From assembly GCA_003702495.1 (NCBI GenBank), contig REGH01000005.1, forward strand, positions 1 to 41,549: DNA of 41,549 nucleotides. Reading direction: 5' to 3'. This DNA is from Candidatus Nitrosopumilus sp. (GTDB lineage: Archaea; Thermoproteota; Nitrososphaeria; Nitrososphaerales; Nitrosopumilaceae). The notes under the pieces were generated by a model. That model had not been told where the DNA came from. It saw only the letters and a list, made by a program, of their open reading frames with translations, and did no database searches. Made by a program: the position numbers and the translations under genes. Below are positions 1-9,002 of the stretch, piece by piece (positions within the stretch are counted from its first letter, which is position 1; each line of letters starts with the position of its first letter).

Positions 1-58
1 CCATATTTTATTACAAGTCTCATTTCAAAATACCTGAATTAGTTAATCTTTAAATGCT

Positions 59-805
59 TTAACTTTCCACGCGTGGAGCTAAGTAAAAGTGAATTCTACC
101 AATATTGGCAACCTTGAATTCAATTCTTAGTGGTTTTGCGCTAGAAAACTCACATGTGATAAAGCCTGCAGTAGTTCCTACTGCTTTTACTACAGGATTT
201 AGATACTCGAGGCTGTAGGTTCCAACACTATCTTCTTTAGAAGAAATCTCTTCAATGTCTTCATCATCTTTGTCTAAATCAATAACAACTTCTCCAGAAT
301 CACCTTTTCCGGAAAAATCACCTTTAGAATCAGATGTGTGTATTGTCAAATAATCAGATACTACTTGTACATCGCCTAAAATTTTGTCAAACTTTGATGA
401 AGACAATATGATTTTAGAATCATATGGGATTTTTGGTAATGGAGTATCTGTTGCAGAACTTTCAATCAAGCGCATTTTGTATTTTTTATTTTTTCCAACT
501 GTAACAAGTAGCATGTTTTGTTCAGAGATACTAATCTCTATGCTATCTTTTTTGTCTGCTCTTTTAATGAGTTTTGAGAATTCATCAATTCTTACTCCAA
601 ATTTTATGTCACTATCACATTCATATTTTTCAAATGCAGAATTAGGCCAGGAAATATCTATGAGAGCAACATGTGAGGGATCCATTCCTCTAAATGAAAT
701 TCCTTCTGCTGTTGCAACAAATGTTGCCTCTTCGACAAGTGTTGAAATTGCAGAAATGATTGCTTTTAGATCATCGGAACCACTAGTTTTTGCTCCAAAA
801 GTCAA
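59..805 (-). CDS. pcn: DNA polymerase sliding clamp (PCNA)
   Basis: 248-aa ORF with PCNA-like N-term (ISTLVEEATFVATAEGISFRGMDPSHVALIDI) and C-term (PLRIEFKVANIGRIHFYLAPRVES). Confidence 0.96.
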   Translation of the reverse strand: MTFGAKTSGSDDLKAIISAISTLVEEATFVATAEGISFRGMDPSHVALIDISWPNSAFEKYECDSDIKFGVRIDEFSKLIKRADKKDSIEISISEQNMLLVTVGKNKKYKMRLIESSATDTPLPKIPYDSKIILSSSKFDKILGDVQVVSDYLTIHTSDSKGDFSGKGDSGEVVIDLDKDDEDIEEISSKEDSVGTYSLEYLNPVVKAVGTTAGFITCEFSSAKPLRIEFKVANIGRIHFYLAPRVES

Positions 806-839
806 ATCAACTTTGTTGACTTTATGTTCCAGTTAAACG

Positions 840-1157
840 TTATGCGTAATTACGCCAAGTATACTGACATTTTGTACAGCGATAGAACTGTGTTGTTGGT
901 TCATCTGCACTTCTTGTTTGAAGCATCCACCAAATTGCTTCATCATGTCCACATTTCTCACATTCAATTTTGATAGTTGGATGAGATTCTTCTCCCTCAT
1001 TACCCTCAAAAGCTAAAATGGATTCTTCTTGTTCTTCAGTTTCAACAATTTTTTTGGTTTGTTTTTCTTCTGCACCTTCTGCATATCCACATTTTGGACA
1101 TTGAAGGCCTGAAGTACCTTTTTTTAATTTGACCTCACATTTGGGGCAAAACTTCAA
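840..1157 (-). CDS. tfs: Transcription factor S (TFIIS/RPB9-like)
   Basis: Two zinc ribbons: N-term MKFCPKCEVKLKKGTSGLQCPKCGY and C-term IECEKCGHDEAIWWMLQTRSADEPTTQFYRCTKCQYTWRNYA (RSADE motif). Confidence 0.96.
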   Translation of the reverse strand: MKFCPKCEVKLKKGTSGLQCPKCGYAEGAEEKQTKKIVETEEQEESILAFEGNEGEESHPTIKIECEKCGHDEAIWWMLQTRSADEPTTQFYRCTKCQYTWRNYA

Positions 1158-1159
1158 TT

Positions 1160-1438
1160 CTAATTTACCTTAAGTTTTGAATTGAATAATTGTTTGAACT
1201 CATCTGCCATCTTGATTGCTGAATCAGTGGCTTTCTTTATTTCACCTAGAGGTTTTGAACTAGAATTAATTCTCATCCAACATTCGTTAGTTAGTGGATG
1301 TTTAACAATAACACCTGCAAAATCGATATTTGATGCCTTTAGAAGCTCATGCTGAATTAGGTACAAAATACCAATATCAGTTTCAGTGATTGAAAGGTTG
1401 ATTTCTTTGGCTTCTGAACTGATCACTTGTGCGTTCAT
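1160..1438 (-). CDS. rpoL: DNA-directed RNA polymerase subunit L
   Basis: 92-aa Rpb11/RpoL-like dimerisation domain; 2 nt from tfs on the same strand. Confidence 0.85.
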   Translation of the reverse strand: MNAQVISSEAKEINLSITETDIGILYLIQHELLKASNIDFAGVIVKHPLTNECWMRINSSSKPLGEIKKATDSAIKMADEFKQLFNSKLKVN

Positions 1439-2024
1439 GTATTCAGAAAAAGCACTTATTGCGGATATAAATCATTATGAGCAGGAAATGGTAGAAAGCA
1501 GGATTTCAGACATAGAATTGGTAAAATCCAAGGATGAATACGCATCAGATGAAAATATTGAGATAAATGTCCAATTTTCAGTGGAAGGTGGCCTAAGAGA
1601 CGCATTCAATGAAGCAAACTGGACAGAGGCATACAACAAAAACGATGTCTCATTCAAAATGAAATGTGGTGTAAAACTAACTACAGGTGGATTTAGGAAA
1701 AAGGAGTTAGGAAGAACGATTGACACCTACAGAAAGGCTTCCATATTTTGGACTAGAAATCCTAAGCTTGTTAATCCTATGAAAGATAGAAGAATTTGGG
1801 TACAAGTAGCCAAAAATTTTGAACCATTTATCAGACTATCAGAAGATGAAGTTAGACAGGAATTGTTTGATTTTAATGAAAAATTTGTCTTCAAAGCAGA
1901 GGACTTGGGAAAAGGGACTCACAAAATTGGTGCTGAAGCATTTGCATCATGGCAAAAACATGAGTTTACAGAACCAGGAAATGTCAAGAACAACTCTAGA
2001 GAAATTGAGATTAAAATCAATTAG
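1437..2024 (+). CDS. Conserved hypothetical protein (likely thaumarchaeal)
   Basis: Long ORF; the ATG at 1437 (MYSEKALIADINHYEQE) is a more likely start than 1386, which would run inside rpoL. Confidence 0.75.
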   Translation: MYSEKALIADINHYEQEMVESRISDIELVKSKDEYASDENIEINVQFSVEGGLRDAFNEANWTEAYNKNDVSFKMKCGVKLTTGGFRKKELGRTIDTYRKASIFWTRNPKLVNPMKDRRIWVQVAKNFEPFIRLSEDEVRQELFDFNEKFVFKAEDLGKGTHKIGAEAFASWQKHEFTEPGNVKNNSREIEIKIN

Positions 2025-2054
2025 GGATATAAGGAACTTTTTTGGTGAATTAGT

Positions 2055-2207
2055 ATGGCAAAATATGATGGTTTGTTAGGACAACCACTTCTTGAAATAG
2101 AAGATCCTGATAAAGAAGGAGGCATAACTTTCATTATGAAAGATAATAGATTTTTGTTCATTAAAGTGGTTGATGGTAAAATTGAGACGGTGTCAATTCC
2201 AGAATAG
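2055..2207 (+). CDS. Small hypothetical protein (50 aa), MAKYDGLLGQPLLEIEDPDKEGGITFIMKDNRFLFIKVVDGKIETVSIPE
   Basis: Complete ATG-TAG ORF not in the supplied track; downstream of the 1437-2024 CDS and followed by a similar mini-ORF. Confidence 0.55.
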   Translation: MAKYDGLLGQPLLEIEDPDKEGGITFIMKDNRFLFIKVVDGKIETVSIPE

Positions 2208-2217
2208 GTGAAAATGA

Positions 2218-2364
2218 ATGATAGATGTTGAAGAATTCAAAATGAAAGAAATTCTAAAAATTGAAGAATCTGATTCAAATGATGAATTAACAGTAACTTT
2301 TTCAGATAATAAGATTATGAAGATCAAAATAGTTGATGGTAAACTAGTTTCAGAATCAAATTAA
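2218..2364 (+). CDS. Small hypothetical protein (48 aa), MIDVEEFKMKEILKIEESDSNDELTVTFSDNKIMKIKIVDGKLVSESN
   Basis: Complete ATG-TAA ORF not in the supplied track; shares the (I/F)(M/I)K(I/V)..VDGK(L/I) C-terminal pattern with the preceding mini-ORF. Confidence 0.55.
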   Translation: MIDVEEFKMKEILKIEESDSNDELTVTFSDNKIMKIKIVDGKLVSESN

Positions 2365-2870
2365 TTTTTTACATGTTTTTCATAAAAACCAATAGCTAGT
2401 TCTTGTACTTCGGATTGAATAGAACCAGGTCTTTCTTCACGAATCATTTCAATGGCTTTTTTTGCAGTGAATTTTTTGTATTTTACAAAATAACATGCAA
2501 GGATTGTTCCAGCTCTTCCCATACCTGCTGCACAATGAACCATTACTGCTTGATCATTTGCAATTTGTTCATGTATAAAATCAACTGCAGAATCAATTTT
2601 TTCCATATCAGGTGCTGTCAAATCAGGAGTTGGTACATGAAGATACCCAATGTCTTGTACCCAATTATCAGGTAGAGCATTTTCAGTCATGGTTACAATT
2701 GATTTTACGCCTTGATTTACAATCCAATCAAATTCATCAAAACTTGTAGGCATACCAGAACCTGCTAATTTTTCTTCAATCAACCAGGAAAAATTTGTCG
2801 GTTTTTTTGTAATCTTTCCATGAACCTTTCTCCAAATATTACCAGGCTTGCTCATGTAAGATGGTAGCAT
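2361..2870 (-). CDS. Dual-specificity / tyrosine protein phosphatase family protein
   Basis: CX5R phosphatase signature VHCAAGMGRAGT with upstream conserved Asp region (HVPTPDLTAPD). Confidence 0.9.
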   Translation of the reverse strand: MLPSYMSKPGNIWRKVHGKITKKPTNFSWLIEEKLAGSGMPTSFDEFDWIVNQGVKSIVTMTENALPDNWVQDIGYLHVPTPDLTAPDMEKIDSAVDFIHEQIANDQAVMVHCAAGMGRAGTILACYFVKYKKFTAKKAIEMIREERPGSIQSEVQELAIGFYEKHVKN

Positions 2871-2887
2871 TCACTATATTTTTAGCA

Positions 2888-3538
2888 TTACGAAATGTTG
2901 CGTCCAACAGCTCTTACAGGTGAACCTGTTGCATCTTTTAGTTTTAGTGGAAGAATTACAAAATCAAATTCCTTCGAATTAATTTTAGTCAGGTTTGCCA
3001 AGTTTTCAACTATCAAAATGTTATTTTTTGATAAAACATGATGAACACTAAATGATTCATCTTTTCCAAGATCTATACTGGGTGAATCTATTCCAACAAG
3101 ATTCGTATTTTTTTGTGCAAGATATGTAGCTGCTGATAATGTCAATCCAGGATTTTCTGTAAAATAATTATTTTTTTTGAGGTTTTTTTGCCAATCTGTA
3201 AAAAAGAACACAGAGGATTTGTCAGGAATTGTTCCATTCTTTTTCTCAAATTCAACAATGTCTGATTTGGTGATTGCTGAATTTTTTGATTTTCTTATTT
3301 TGATTAGAATTGCTTTTCCCATTAATCTATCAAGTGGGATCTGGTCAATTTTGATACCATTTTTGACAAAATGAAAAGGTGCATCAAGATGTGTTCCAGT
3401 ATGAGAACTAAGGAACAAAAGTTCTAGATTATACCCATCTTCTTTAAGATTTGACCAGGAAATGAATTGTGGGGTTGGAGAACCAGGAAAACTTGGAATA
3501 GATTTTGATATTGTTAGTGTCAGATCGATTGGTTTCAC
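2888..3538 (-). CDS. Cyclase family protein (kynurenine formamidase-like)
   Basis: HTGTHLDAPFHF metal-binding motif and GIDSPSID motif typical of the cyclase family. Confidence 0.9.
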   Translation of the reverse strand: MKPIDLTLTISKSIPSFPGSPTPQFISWSNLKEDGYNLELLFLSSHTGTHLDAPFHFVKNGIKIDQIPLDRLMGKAILIKIRKSKNSAITKSDIVEFEKKNGTIPDKSSVFFFTDWQKNLKKNNYFTENPGLTLSAATYLAQKNTNLVGIDSPSIDLGKDESFSVHHVLSKNNILIVENLANLTKINSKEFDFVILPLKLKDATGSPVRAVGRNIS

Positions 3539-3613
3539 ATCAATACGACAAAATGCTAATTAATCAATTTTTGAATTATGAAAAGTTAAATACTATTTGA
3601 ATAAAAATTTCGT

Positions 3614-3871
3614 GTGCCTACTGCATATGTTCTACTAAACTCTGATTTAGGTTCAGATGAATCAATCATCACCGAAGTAAAGCAAATCCTTGCAGATGCA
3701 GATGTTACCTATGAAGTCCAAGGAGTGTACGGAGTATACGATATCGTATTGAAGTTGTCCTCAGATGATGCTGAAAAACTACGTTCAATCATAACCAACA
3801 AAATTAGAAAAATCACCAAAGTACAATCCACTTTAACAATGATGGTAATAGAAGAGCAAGAAAATCTATAG
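3614..3871 (+). CDS. Stand-alone Lrp/AsnC ligand-binding (RAM) domain protein
   Basis: 85 aa, GTG start; ALT/RAM fold pattern (AYVLLNSDLGSDESIITEVKQI...VQGVYGVYDIVLKLSS) with no HTH. Confidence 0.85.
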   Translation: MPTAYVLLNSDLGSDESIITEVKQILADADVTYEVQGVYGVYDIVLKLSSDDAEKLRSIITNKIRKITKVQSTLTMMVIEEQENL

Positions 3872-5011
3872 TTTCTTTATTGCATCTACTACCGACATAA
3901 TTTGTGATTCTGAATTAAAGAAATGAGGTGAAGCTCGTACAATCTTTCTTTCCATAATTTCCCTTAGAGCCAAAATGATGTTTTGTTTTTCTAGTCTGTC
4001 AACCACTTCCTGTGAATCTATTCCTTCTATGTTAAAAGATACAATGCTGGTTCTTGAATCAGGATTTTCAGGACCATACAAAATAATTTTTGGAATTTTT
4101 GATAGTTCTTCTCTTAAAAGACTAGACAAGTATTGATTTTTTTCACGTATATTTTTGAGACCAAAGTTGAGTAGGTAATTTGCTGAAGATTCCAATCCAA
4201 CAATTCCAACATAATTTCTAAATCCTGTTTGAAATTTATCAGGAAGTTCTTTGAATGCCAGATTGGTCTCATCGTAAATCATTGCAGATTCGCCACCAAT
4301 AGTTTTCGGTTCTAATAATTCACTTGATTTTCTATTACAATAAAACAAACCAGTCCCCATTGGTCCACATAGCCATTTTGAACCATTAAAGGACATGAAA
4401 TTACAATTTATTTTTGAAACATCTACATCAATACAGCCTACAGTTTGTGCACCATCAACAAAAAGTGGTACATCGTGAAGAATTTTTGAAATTTCCTCTA
4501 AAGGTAAGATAGAACCAGTATTGTACAAGGCATGACTAAGAGCAATTAATTTTGTGTTATCATCAATTAATGATTCTAAATCTTCAAATTTAAAAAATCC
4601 ATCTTTGTCAATCGGGAGATTTTTCAGAGAAATTTTTTCTTGTAGTTTCAGCCAAGGGTAGAAATTAGAATGGTGCTCATGAGTCATTCCACGAATGATC
4701 ATGTTTGATTTTTTATCAAATGAAATCCCATTTGCAACAATATTGATTCCATCAGTAGTACTTTGAGTTAAAACTACTTCGTCAGGTTGACATGAGATAA
4801 TTTTTGCTATTATTTTTCTTACATCCCTTAATTTTTCAGTTACAAATGGTTCTGACTCTTTTGAATCTGGACCAATTGAGTTGTAAGAAAGTAGAAATTC
4901 TTTCATTGCCTCTATGCTTTGGTTAGGCATTAGAGATACTGATGCATTGTTTAGATAGATTTTATCTGAATCTGGAAAATCTGCTGAAATATCCTTTGAA
5001 ACTAAATTCAT
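3866..5011 (-). CDS. Aminotransferase class V / cysteine desulfurase-like PLP enzyme
   Basis: PLP-lysine motif NGSKWLCGPMGTG, FVDGAQTVG, THEHHSNFYPW. Confidence 0.9.
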   Translation of the reverse strand: MNLVSKDISADFPDSDKIYLNNASVSLMPNQSIEAMKEFLLSYNSIGPDSKESEPFVTEKLRDVRKIIAKIISCQPDEVVLTQSTTDGINIVANGISFDKKSNMIIRGMTHEHHSNFYPWLKLQEKISLKNLPIDKDGFFKFEDLESLIDDNTKLIALSHALYNTGSILPLEEISKILHDVPLFVDGAQTVGCIDVDVSKINCNFMSFNGSKWLCGPMGTGLFYCNRKSSELLEPKTIGGESAMIYDETNLAFKELPDKFQTGFRNYVGIVGLESSANYLLNFGLKNIREKNQYLSSLLREELSKIPKIILYGPENPDSRTSIVSFNIEGIDSQEVVDRLEKQNIILALREIMERKIVRASPHFFNSESQIMSVVDAIKKL

Positions 5012-5037
5012 TATTATATCTGTAGAATGCTAAGTGG

Positions 5038-5634
5038 GTGTTGGATAAAAGTCCTGAGCAGATTTTAGATAGTAAACTAGTCCACATTCAAAATGAGTTT
5101 AAGGAGAAAATCCCCAACGTTGTACTTTGTTCAGAACCATTTCACAAAGCAGAGTTTCTCAATAAATTAATTGAGTCTGTTGAAAAACCAATAATTTTTG
5201 TAGATTTGGATTTACTTTATACAGGATATGTGGAATCAGGTATGATTCAAAAGAAGAATAATCTAACAATATTTCACCCTACAAAACAAAGTTGGGAAGA
5301 AAAATTTACAGAAATAATCACAAAAGTATCTAAAGAAAAATTCCTAGTGATTATTGATTCATTTAATGGAGTCTACAACATGTTTGACGATTTAGAGTCT
5401 GCCATATTCATTAACTCGTGTATTATGTTACTTGCATCCTTGGGAAAGGATACAGATTCTTCAATTATCATAACTGCAATGGCTAGAAAAAAAGAAAATA
5501 ATGGCTGGATTCTGACGCCAGGAGGTAAACAAATCATAAAATCTGCAAAAACTGGTATTTATCTGCTAAAGAAAATTGAGAAGGATTTGATTATTCGTCA
5601 AATAGAAGGAGATTCAAAGATTTTCAAGATCTAA
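5038..5634 (+). CDS. Hypothetical RecA/KaiC-like ATPase-fold protein lacking an obvious P-loop
   Basis: Walker B-like hydrophobic-Asp segment (KFLVIIDSFNGVYN) and RecA-like secondary pattern; no GxxGxGKT seen. GTG start. Confidence 0.6.
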   Translation: MLDKSPEQILDSKLVHIQNEFKEKIPNVVLCSEPFHKAEFLNKLIESVEKPIIFVDLDLLYTGYVESGMIQKKNNLTIFHPTKQSWEEKFTEIITKVSKEKFLVIIDSFNGVYNMFDDLESAIFINSCIMLLASLGKDTDSSIIITAMARKKENNGWILTPGGKQIIKSAKTGIYLLKKIEKDLIIRQIEGDSKIFKI

Positions 5635-5660
5635 TCAAAAAGACAGTCAACTGCGATCAG

Positions 5661-5700
5661 AAATTCAAACGCCGTTATAAAATTTCAAACGCCGTTATAA
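5661..5700. repeat. Tandem 20-bp direct repeat (aaattcaaacgccgttataa / aatttcaaacgccgttataa)
   Basis: Two adjacent 20-nt units with one mismatch, directly upstream of the ferredoxin promoter region. Confidence 0.9.
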
Positions 5701-5753
5701 GACGAGATTTTTAGGCAAATTATATTAATGTCGAATCAAGATTTTATTTTGTT

Positions 5754-6053
5754 ATGCCAGTAGGAATTATTCCAGACATAAGCGAACAAATGTGTATCGG
5801 ATGTGCACTATGTGTAGAAATCTGTACAACACTTGGTCCAGATGTCCTTAGAGTAAAACCAGTTGAAGGCTGGAAGAGAGGTAAAGCATTTGTCTTTTAC
5901 CCAGAGAGATGTATTTCTGATGGTGCATGCATTGGTGTATGCCCAACAAAAGCAATCTTTTGGATGAGACCAATGGACTTTACTGTTGGACAACCAGTTC
6001 CACTCCACAAAGATTCAGTCTTCGTAAAAGGTTGGACCGAATTAATCGATTAG
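5754..6053 (+). CDS. 4Fe-4S dicluster ferredoxin
   Basis: CIGCALCVEIC and CISDGACIGVCPTKAI cluster motifs. Confidence 0.92.
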   Translation: MPVGIIPDISEQMCIGCALCVEICTTLGPDVLRVKPVEGWKRGKAFVFYPERCISDGACIGVCPTKAIFWMRPMDFTVGQPVPLHKDSVFVKGWTELID

Positions 6054-6085
6054 ATTAGTTCAACTTTTAATTTCTTTTTCTTATT

Positions 6086-7081
6086 TTAGATTTTAACAGC
6101 CCCTGGCTTTGGTTCTCGTATATCAGGTTTCTTCTTCAACCAAAGTAGCGCAACAATGAACATCACTGCTGGAACAAGAACTATGAAAATCATTAATTCG
6201 TAATAAGTTGTCAATCGTTGAGCGGGTTTGATATGATATGTTTCATGTGATGTTTTTTCAGGATTAGCATAAACTGCAGTGGTGAAGTCTACAGATCTCT
6301 GTTCATTACTTTCGACATTTCCAAATACAGTGACACTTTCTTCAGCTAAAAGTGACGGAGTTTGGATTCCTTCAATTCTAACAATAATTGAACCGGAATT
6401 TGAAAAGACAAAATTTCGATAATCACCACCAATCTGACTTAGTCCCTTATCACGAAAAATTTCTTGCCCGTTTTGGAATATTACAAAGTTGTATTTCATT
6501 TCAGCAAGATTAGAATTTGTTTGTGGATCATAGAATTGATATACAAATTGAATTTTTTCGTGGGTTTTGATTACAGGAGGATCCCATGATAAATCAACTT
6601 CAATTGCTCTATCAGGAGTATACTGCAATACAGGAAACTGAATTTCTTTTCCAGTTGCATCATGCGGATAATCTGGGATAGCTTCTTCAACAATTACCAT
6701 TCCATCCATCCAGGGATGAATTGTACAAAAATAAGAAAATCTGCCTGATTCTTCAAATTGATATGACCAAGATTCGCCAGGGACAAATTTACCACTATCA
6801 AAAATTCCATCGGGCTTGCCAAAATCCCGGTTATCCATCCAACCAAAACGTCCGGGACCATCACCACTAGTTACAGTGTGAGATTCTCGGTCATCGTTGT
6901 ACCAAGTAATTGTATCGCCAACAATGACATTAATCAAAGGAGGATCATACCAAACCTCTGCAGGTGTATTTAGCTCAGGATTGTATGCGCCAAATGGAAT
7001 ATCAACAATATATTCATCACCAAAAGCAAAAGGAGTTGAGCCTGAAATGATAATTAAGGAAAACAAGAGAAGATTGTTCAT
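6086..7081 (-). CDS. Plastocyanin-like (cupredoxin) membrane-anchored blue copper protein
   Basis: Signal peptide, SHTVTSG ... FSYFCTIHPWMDGMV type-1 Cu ligands (H..C..H..M), C-terminal TM helix (LMIFIVLVPAVMFIVALLWL). Confidence 0.9.
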   Translation of the reverse strand: MNNLLLFSLIIISGSTPFAFGDEYIVDIPFGAYNPELNTPAEVWYDPPLINVIVGDTITWYNDDRESHTVTSGDGPGRFGWMDNRDFGKPDGIFDSGKFVPGESWSYQFEESGRFSYFCTIHPWMDGMVIVEEAIPDYPHDATGKEIQFPVLQYTPDRAIEVDLSWDPPVIKTHEKIQFVYQFYDPQTNSNLAEMKYNFVIFQNGQEIFRDKGLSQIGGDYRNFVFSNSGSIIVRIEGIQTPSLLAEESVTVFGNVESNEQRSVDFTTAVYANPEKTSHETYHIKPAQRLTTYYELMIFIVLVPAVMFIVALLWLKKKPDIREPKPGAVKI

Positions 7082-7226
7082 AAATTCGGAATGTCAGATC
7101 TAATAATAAACCTGTGAGGTTATTTTCAAAATCGAAAGTAATCATCGGTTGAAAGAATTACTGGTGACATAATGAGTGTAAATACTAGAAGCCTTGATAT
7201 TTACATAAAAACAACAAATAACAAAA

Positions 7227-9002
7227 TTGGCAGTTTCAATAAATCTTGGTAAAAAACTTGTTTTGCTTGTCATGCTTGTAACGATGACTGCATTAGGAAT
7301 TACATCTTACATGAGTATAGATTATTCCACTGAGACTCTCAAAGAAAGAGGTGGAGAGTTATTACACGGGGAATCAGACATCAGAGGAGAATCTTTAAGA
7401 TTACTTTTTGAAACAAGAATAGAACAAAACAAAATTCTTGCAAATGATCCTATGATTCGACTTTTAGTTTCAGATATGGATGGAGTTTCAGGACTAGAAC
7501 TAAAATCCATAAAAGAAGAAAAACGTAGTGACTTTTTGATTCAAGTACAAGCATTTCAAGAACTTGTTGGATTCTCAATTGGATTTGAAGATACTAAAAT
7601 AATTGGTAAGAACGGAAATGTGTTCTTTTCACTTGTAGGAATATCTGATGAGAATTATTCTCAAGATGAGTACTTTCAAAGAGGATTGAAGGAATCATTT
7701 GTTGATTTTGAACCATCTGGTGCAGGGAAAAAAATGATTGTTGTTACTCCTGTTTATTCTACAGATAGTAAAATCGGGGATGAAGCAATTGGAGTTATAA
7801 TTTCCAGAATGAGAACTGCTGCAATTGATAATGTTTTGCTAAATAGAAGTGGATTAGGCGAAACAGGCGAAGTCTACATTGTTAATAGTGACTTTGTAAT
7901 GTTATCTGAATCTAGATTTTTTGAAAATGCAGTGTTTAAGCAACTAGTAGACACAGTAGGTGTTCAAGAGTGTTTTACTAATAACATAGAACATGTGGGA
8001 ATTTATCCCGACTATAGAGGAATTTCAATATATGGATCATCTTACTGCATGCCAGAATTTGGAATCGTTTTGCTTGCAGAGATGGATGAAAAGGAATTAG
8101 TTGAACCAATAAAAATTCTGCAGACTAGAATTATCCTTACCAGTTTACTCATAATACTTGCAATGGGTTTAGTTGCATTTTTTGCTGCTGAGTCATTATC
8201 ACATCCATTACGTGCATTAAAAAAGGCTGCAAATAAAATTGCAGAAGGCAACTTTGATGTTCGAACTAATATCAATACAAGAGACGAGATTGCAGAGCTA
8301 TCACATGCGTTTGATTCAATGGCACAAAAATTACAAGAATCATTAATTGAAATTAAACAAAAAGACGAAGTTATCAAACAGCTAGAGGGCGATATGTTAC
8401 TGAAGTTCTCACAACGTGAGGAAAATGATTGTGTAGGAGTAATCGACATGGCAGATTCTACTAGAATATCATCAAAATTATCTGACCAAGATGTTTCAAA
8501 ACTATATGAAATATTTTTGAATTTTATGGCAAAGATTGTTGTCAATTACAGGGGAGAAGTCATAAAAAATATTGGAGATGCGTTGATGTTTAGATTTGCA
8601 AATATTGATGCAAAAAATAATGCAGAATTAAAGAATACTATAGAATGTTGTTTGAATATGGTTGAGTCACATGGAAAATTACAAGAAGAACTCAAAAAAG
8701 AAAATATGCCTACATTAGATTATAAAATAAGTTTAACATATGGTCCAGTCAAAGTAGCTGAAAGTACTACTTCAAAAATCAGTGATGTTTTTGGTCCAAC
8801 TGTTAATCGATGTTTCAAAATAAATTCACTTTGTCCAAAAAATAGCCTAGTTGTTGGTGAGAATGTCGAAAAAATCTTTAGAGATTTTCCAGAATATGAG
8901 TTTTCAGAATTATGTGTAATTGAGTTGAAACAAAAATATGGTTATAATATTTTTGAAGTTAGAAGAAAAGATCTAAAGAACTTTGGAAAAAAATCTGATT
9001 AA
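7227..9002 (+). CDS. Membrane sensor with extracytoplasmic (Cache-like) domain, HAMP and class III nucleotidyl cyclase domain
   Basis: TM-sensor-TM, HAMP (SLSHPLRALKKAANKIAEGNFDVRTNINTRDEIAELSHAFDSMAQKL), cyclase motifs GVIDMADSTRIS, KNIGDALMFRF, DVFGPTVNRCFKI. TTG start. Confidence 0.88.
   Translation: MAVSINLGKKLVLLVMLVTMTALGITSYMSIDYSTETLKERGGELLHGESDIRGESLRLLFETRIEQNKILANDPMIRLLVSDMDGVSGLELKSIKEEKRSDFLIQVQAFQELVGFSIGFEDTKIIGKNGNVFFSLVGISDENYSQDEYFQRGLKESFVDFEPSGAGKKMIVVTPVYSTDSKIGDEAIGVIISRMRTAAIDNVLLNRSGLGETGEVYIVNSDFVMLSESRFFENAVFKQLVDTVGVQECFTNNIEHVGIYPDYRGISIYGSSYCMPEFGIVLLAEMDEKELVEPIKILQTRIILTSLLIILAMGLVAFFAAESLSHPLRALKKAANKIAEGNFDVRTNINTRDEIAELSHAFDSMAQKLQESLIEIKQKDEVIKQLEGDMLLKFSQREENDCVGVIDMADSTRISSKLSDQDVSKLYEIFLNFMAKIVVNYRGEVIKNIGDALMFRFANIDAKNNAELKNTIECCLNMVESHGKLQEELKKENMPTLDYKISLTYGPVKVAESTTSKISDVFGPTVNRCFKINSLCPKNSLVVGENVEKIFRDFPEYEFSELCVIELKQKYGYNIFEVRRKDLKNFGKKSD

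Noticed and set aside
384-836. 150-aa + strand ORF antisense to PCNA
   Set aside because: Lies opposite a strongly conserved pcn gene; low-quality composition, no family signature.
1386-1436. Upstream start (1386) for the 1437-2024 CDS
   Set aside because: Would overlap rpoL by ~50 nt antisense and adds residues that mirror the rpoL 5' coding sequence; ATG 1437 is more parsimonious.
8042-8545. 167-aa minus ORF inside the cyclase gene
   Set aside because: Antisense shadow of a well-supported CDS; Ser/Ile-rich composition typical of reverse-complement translation.
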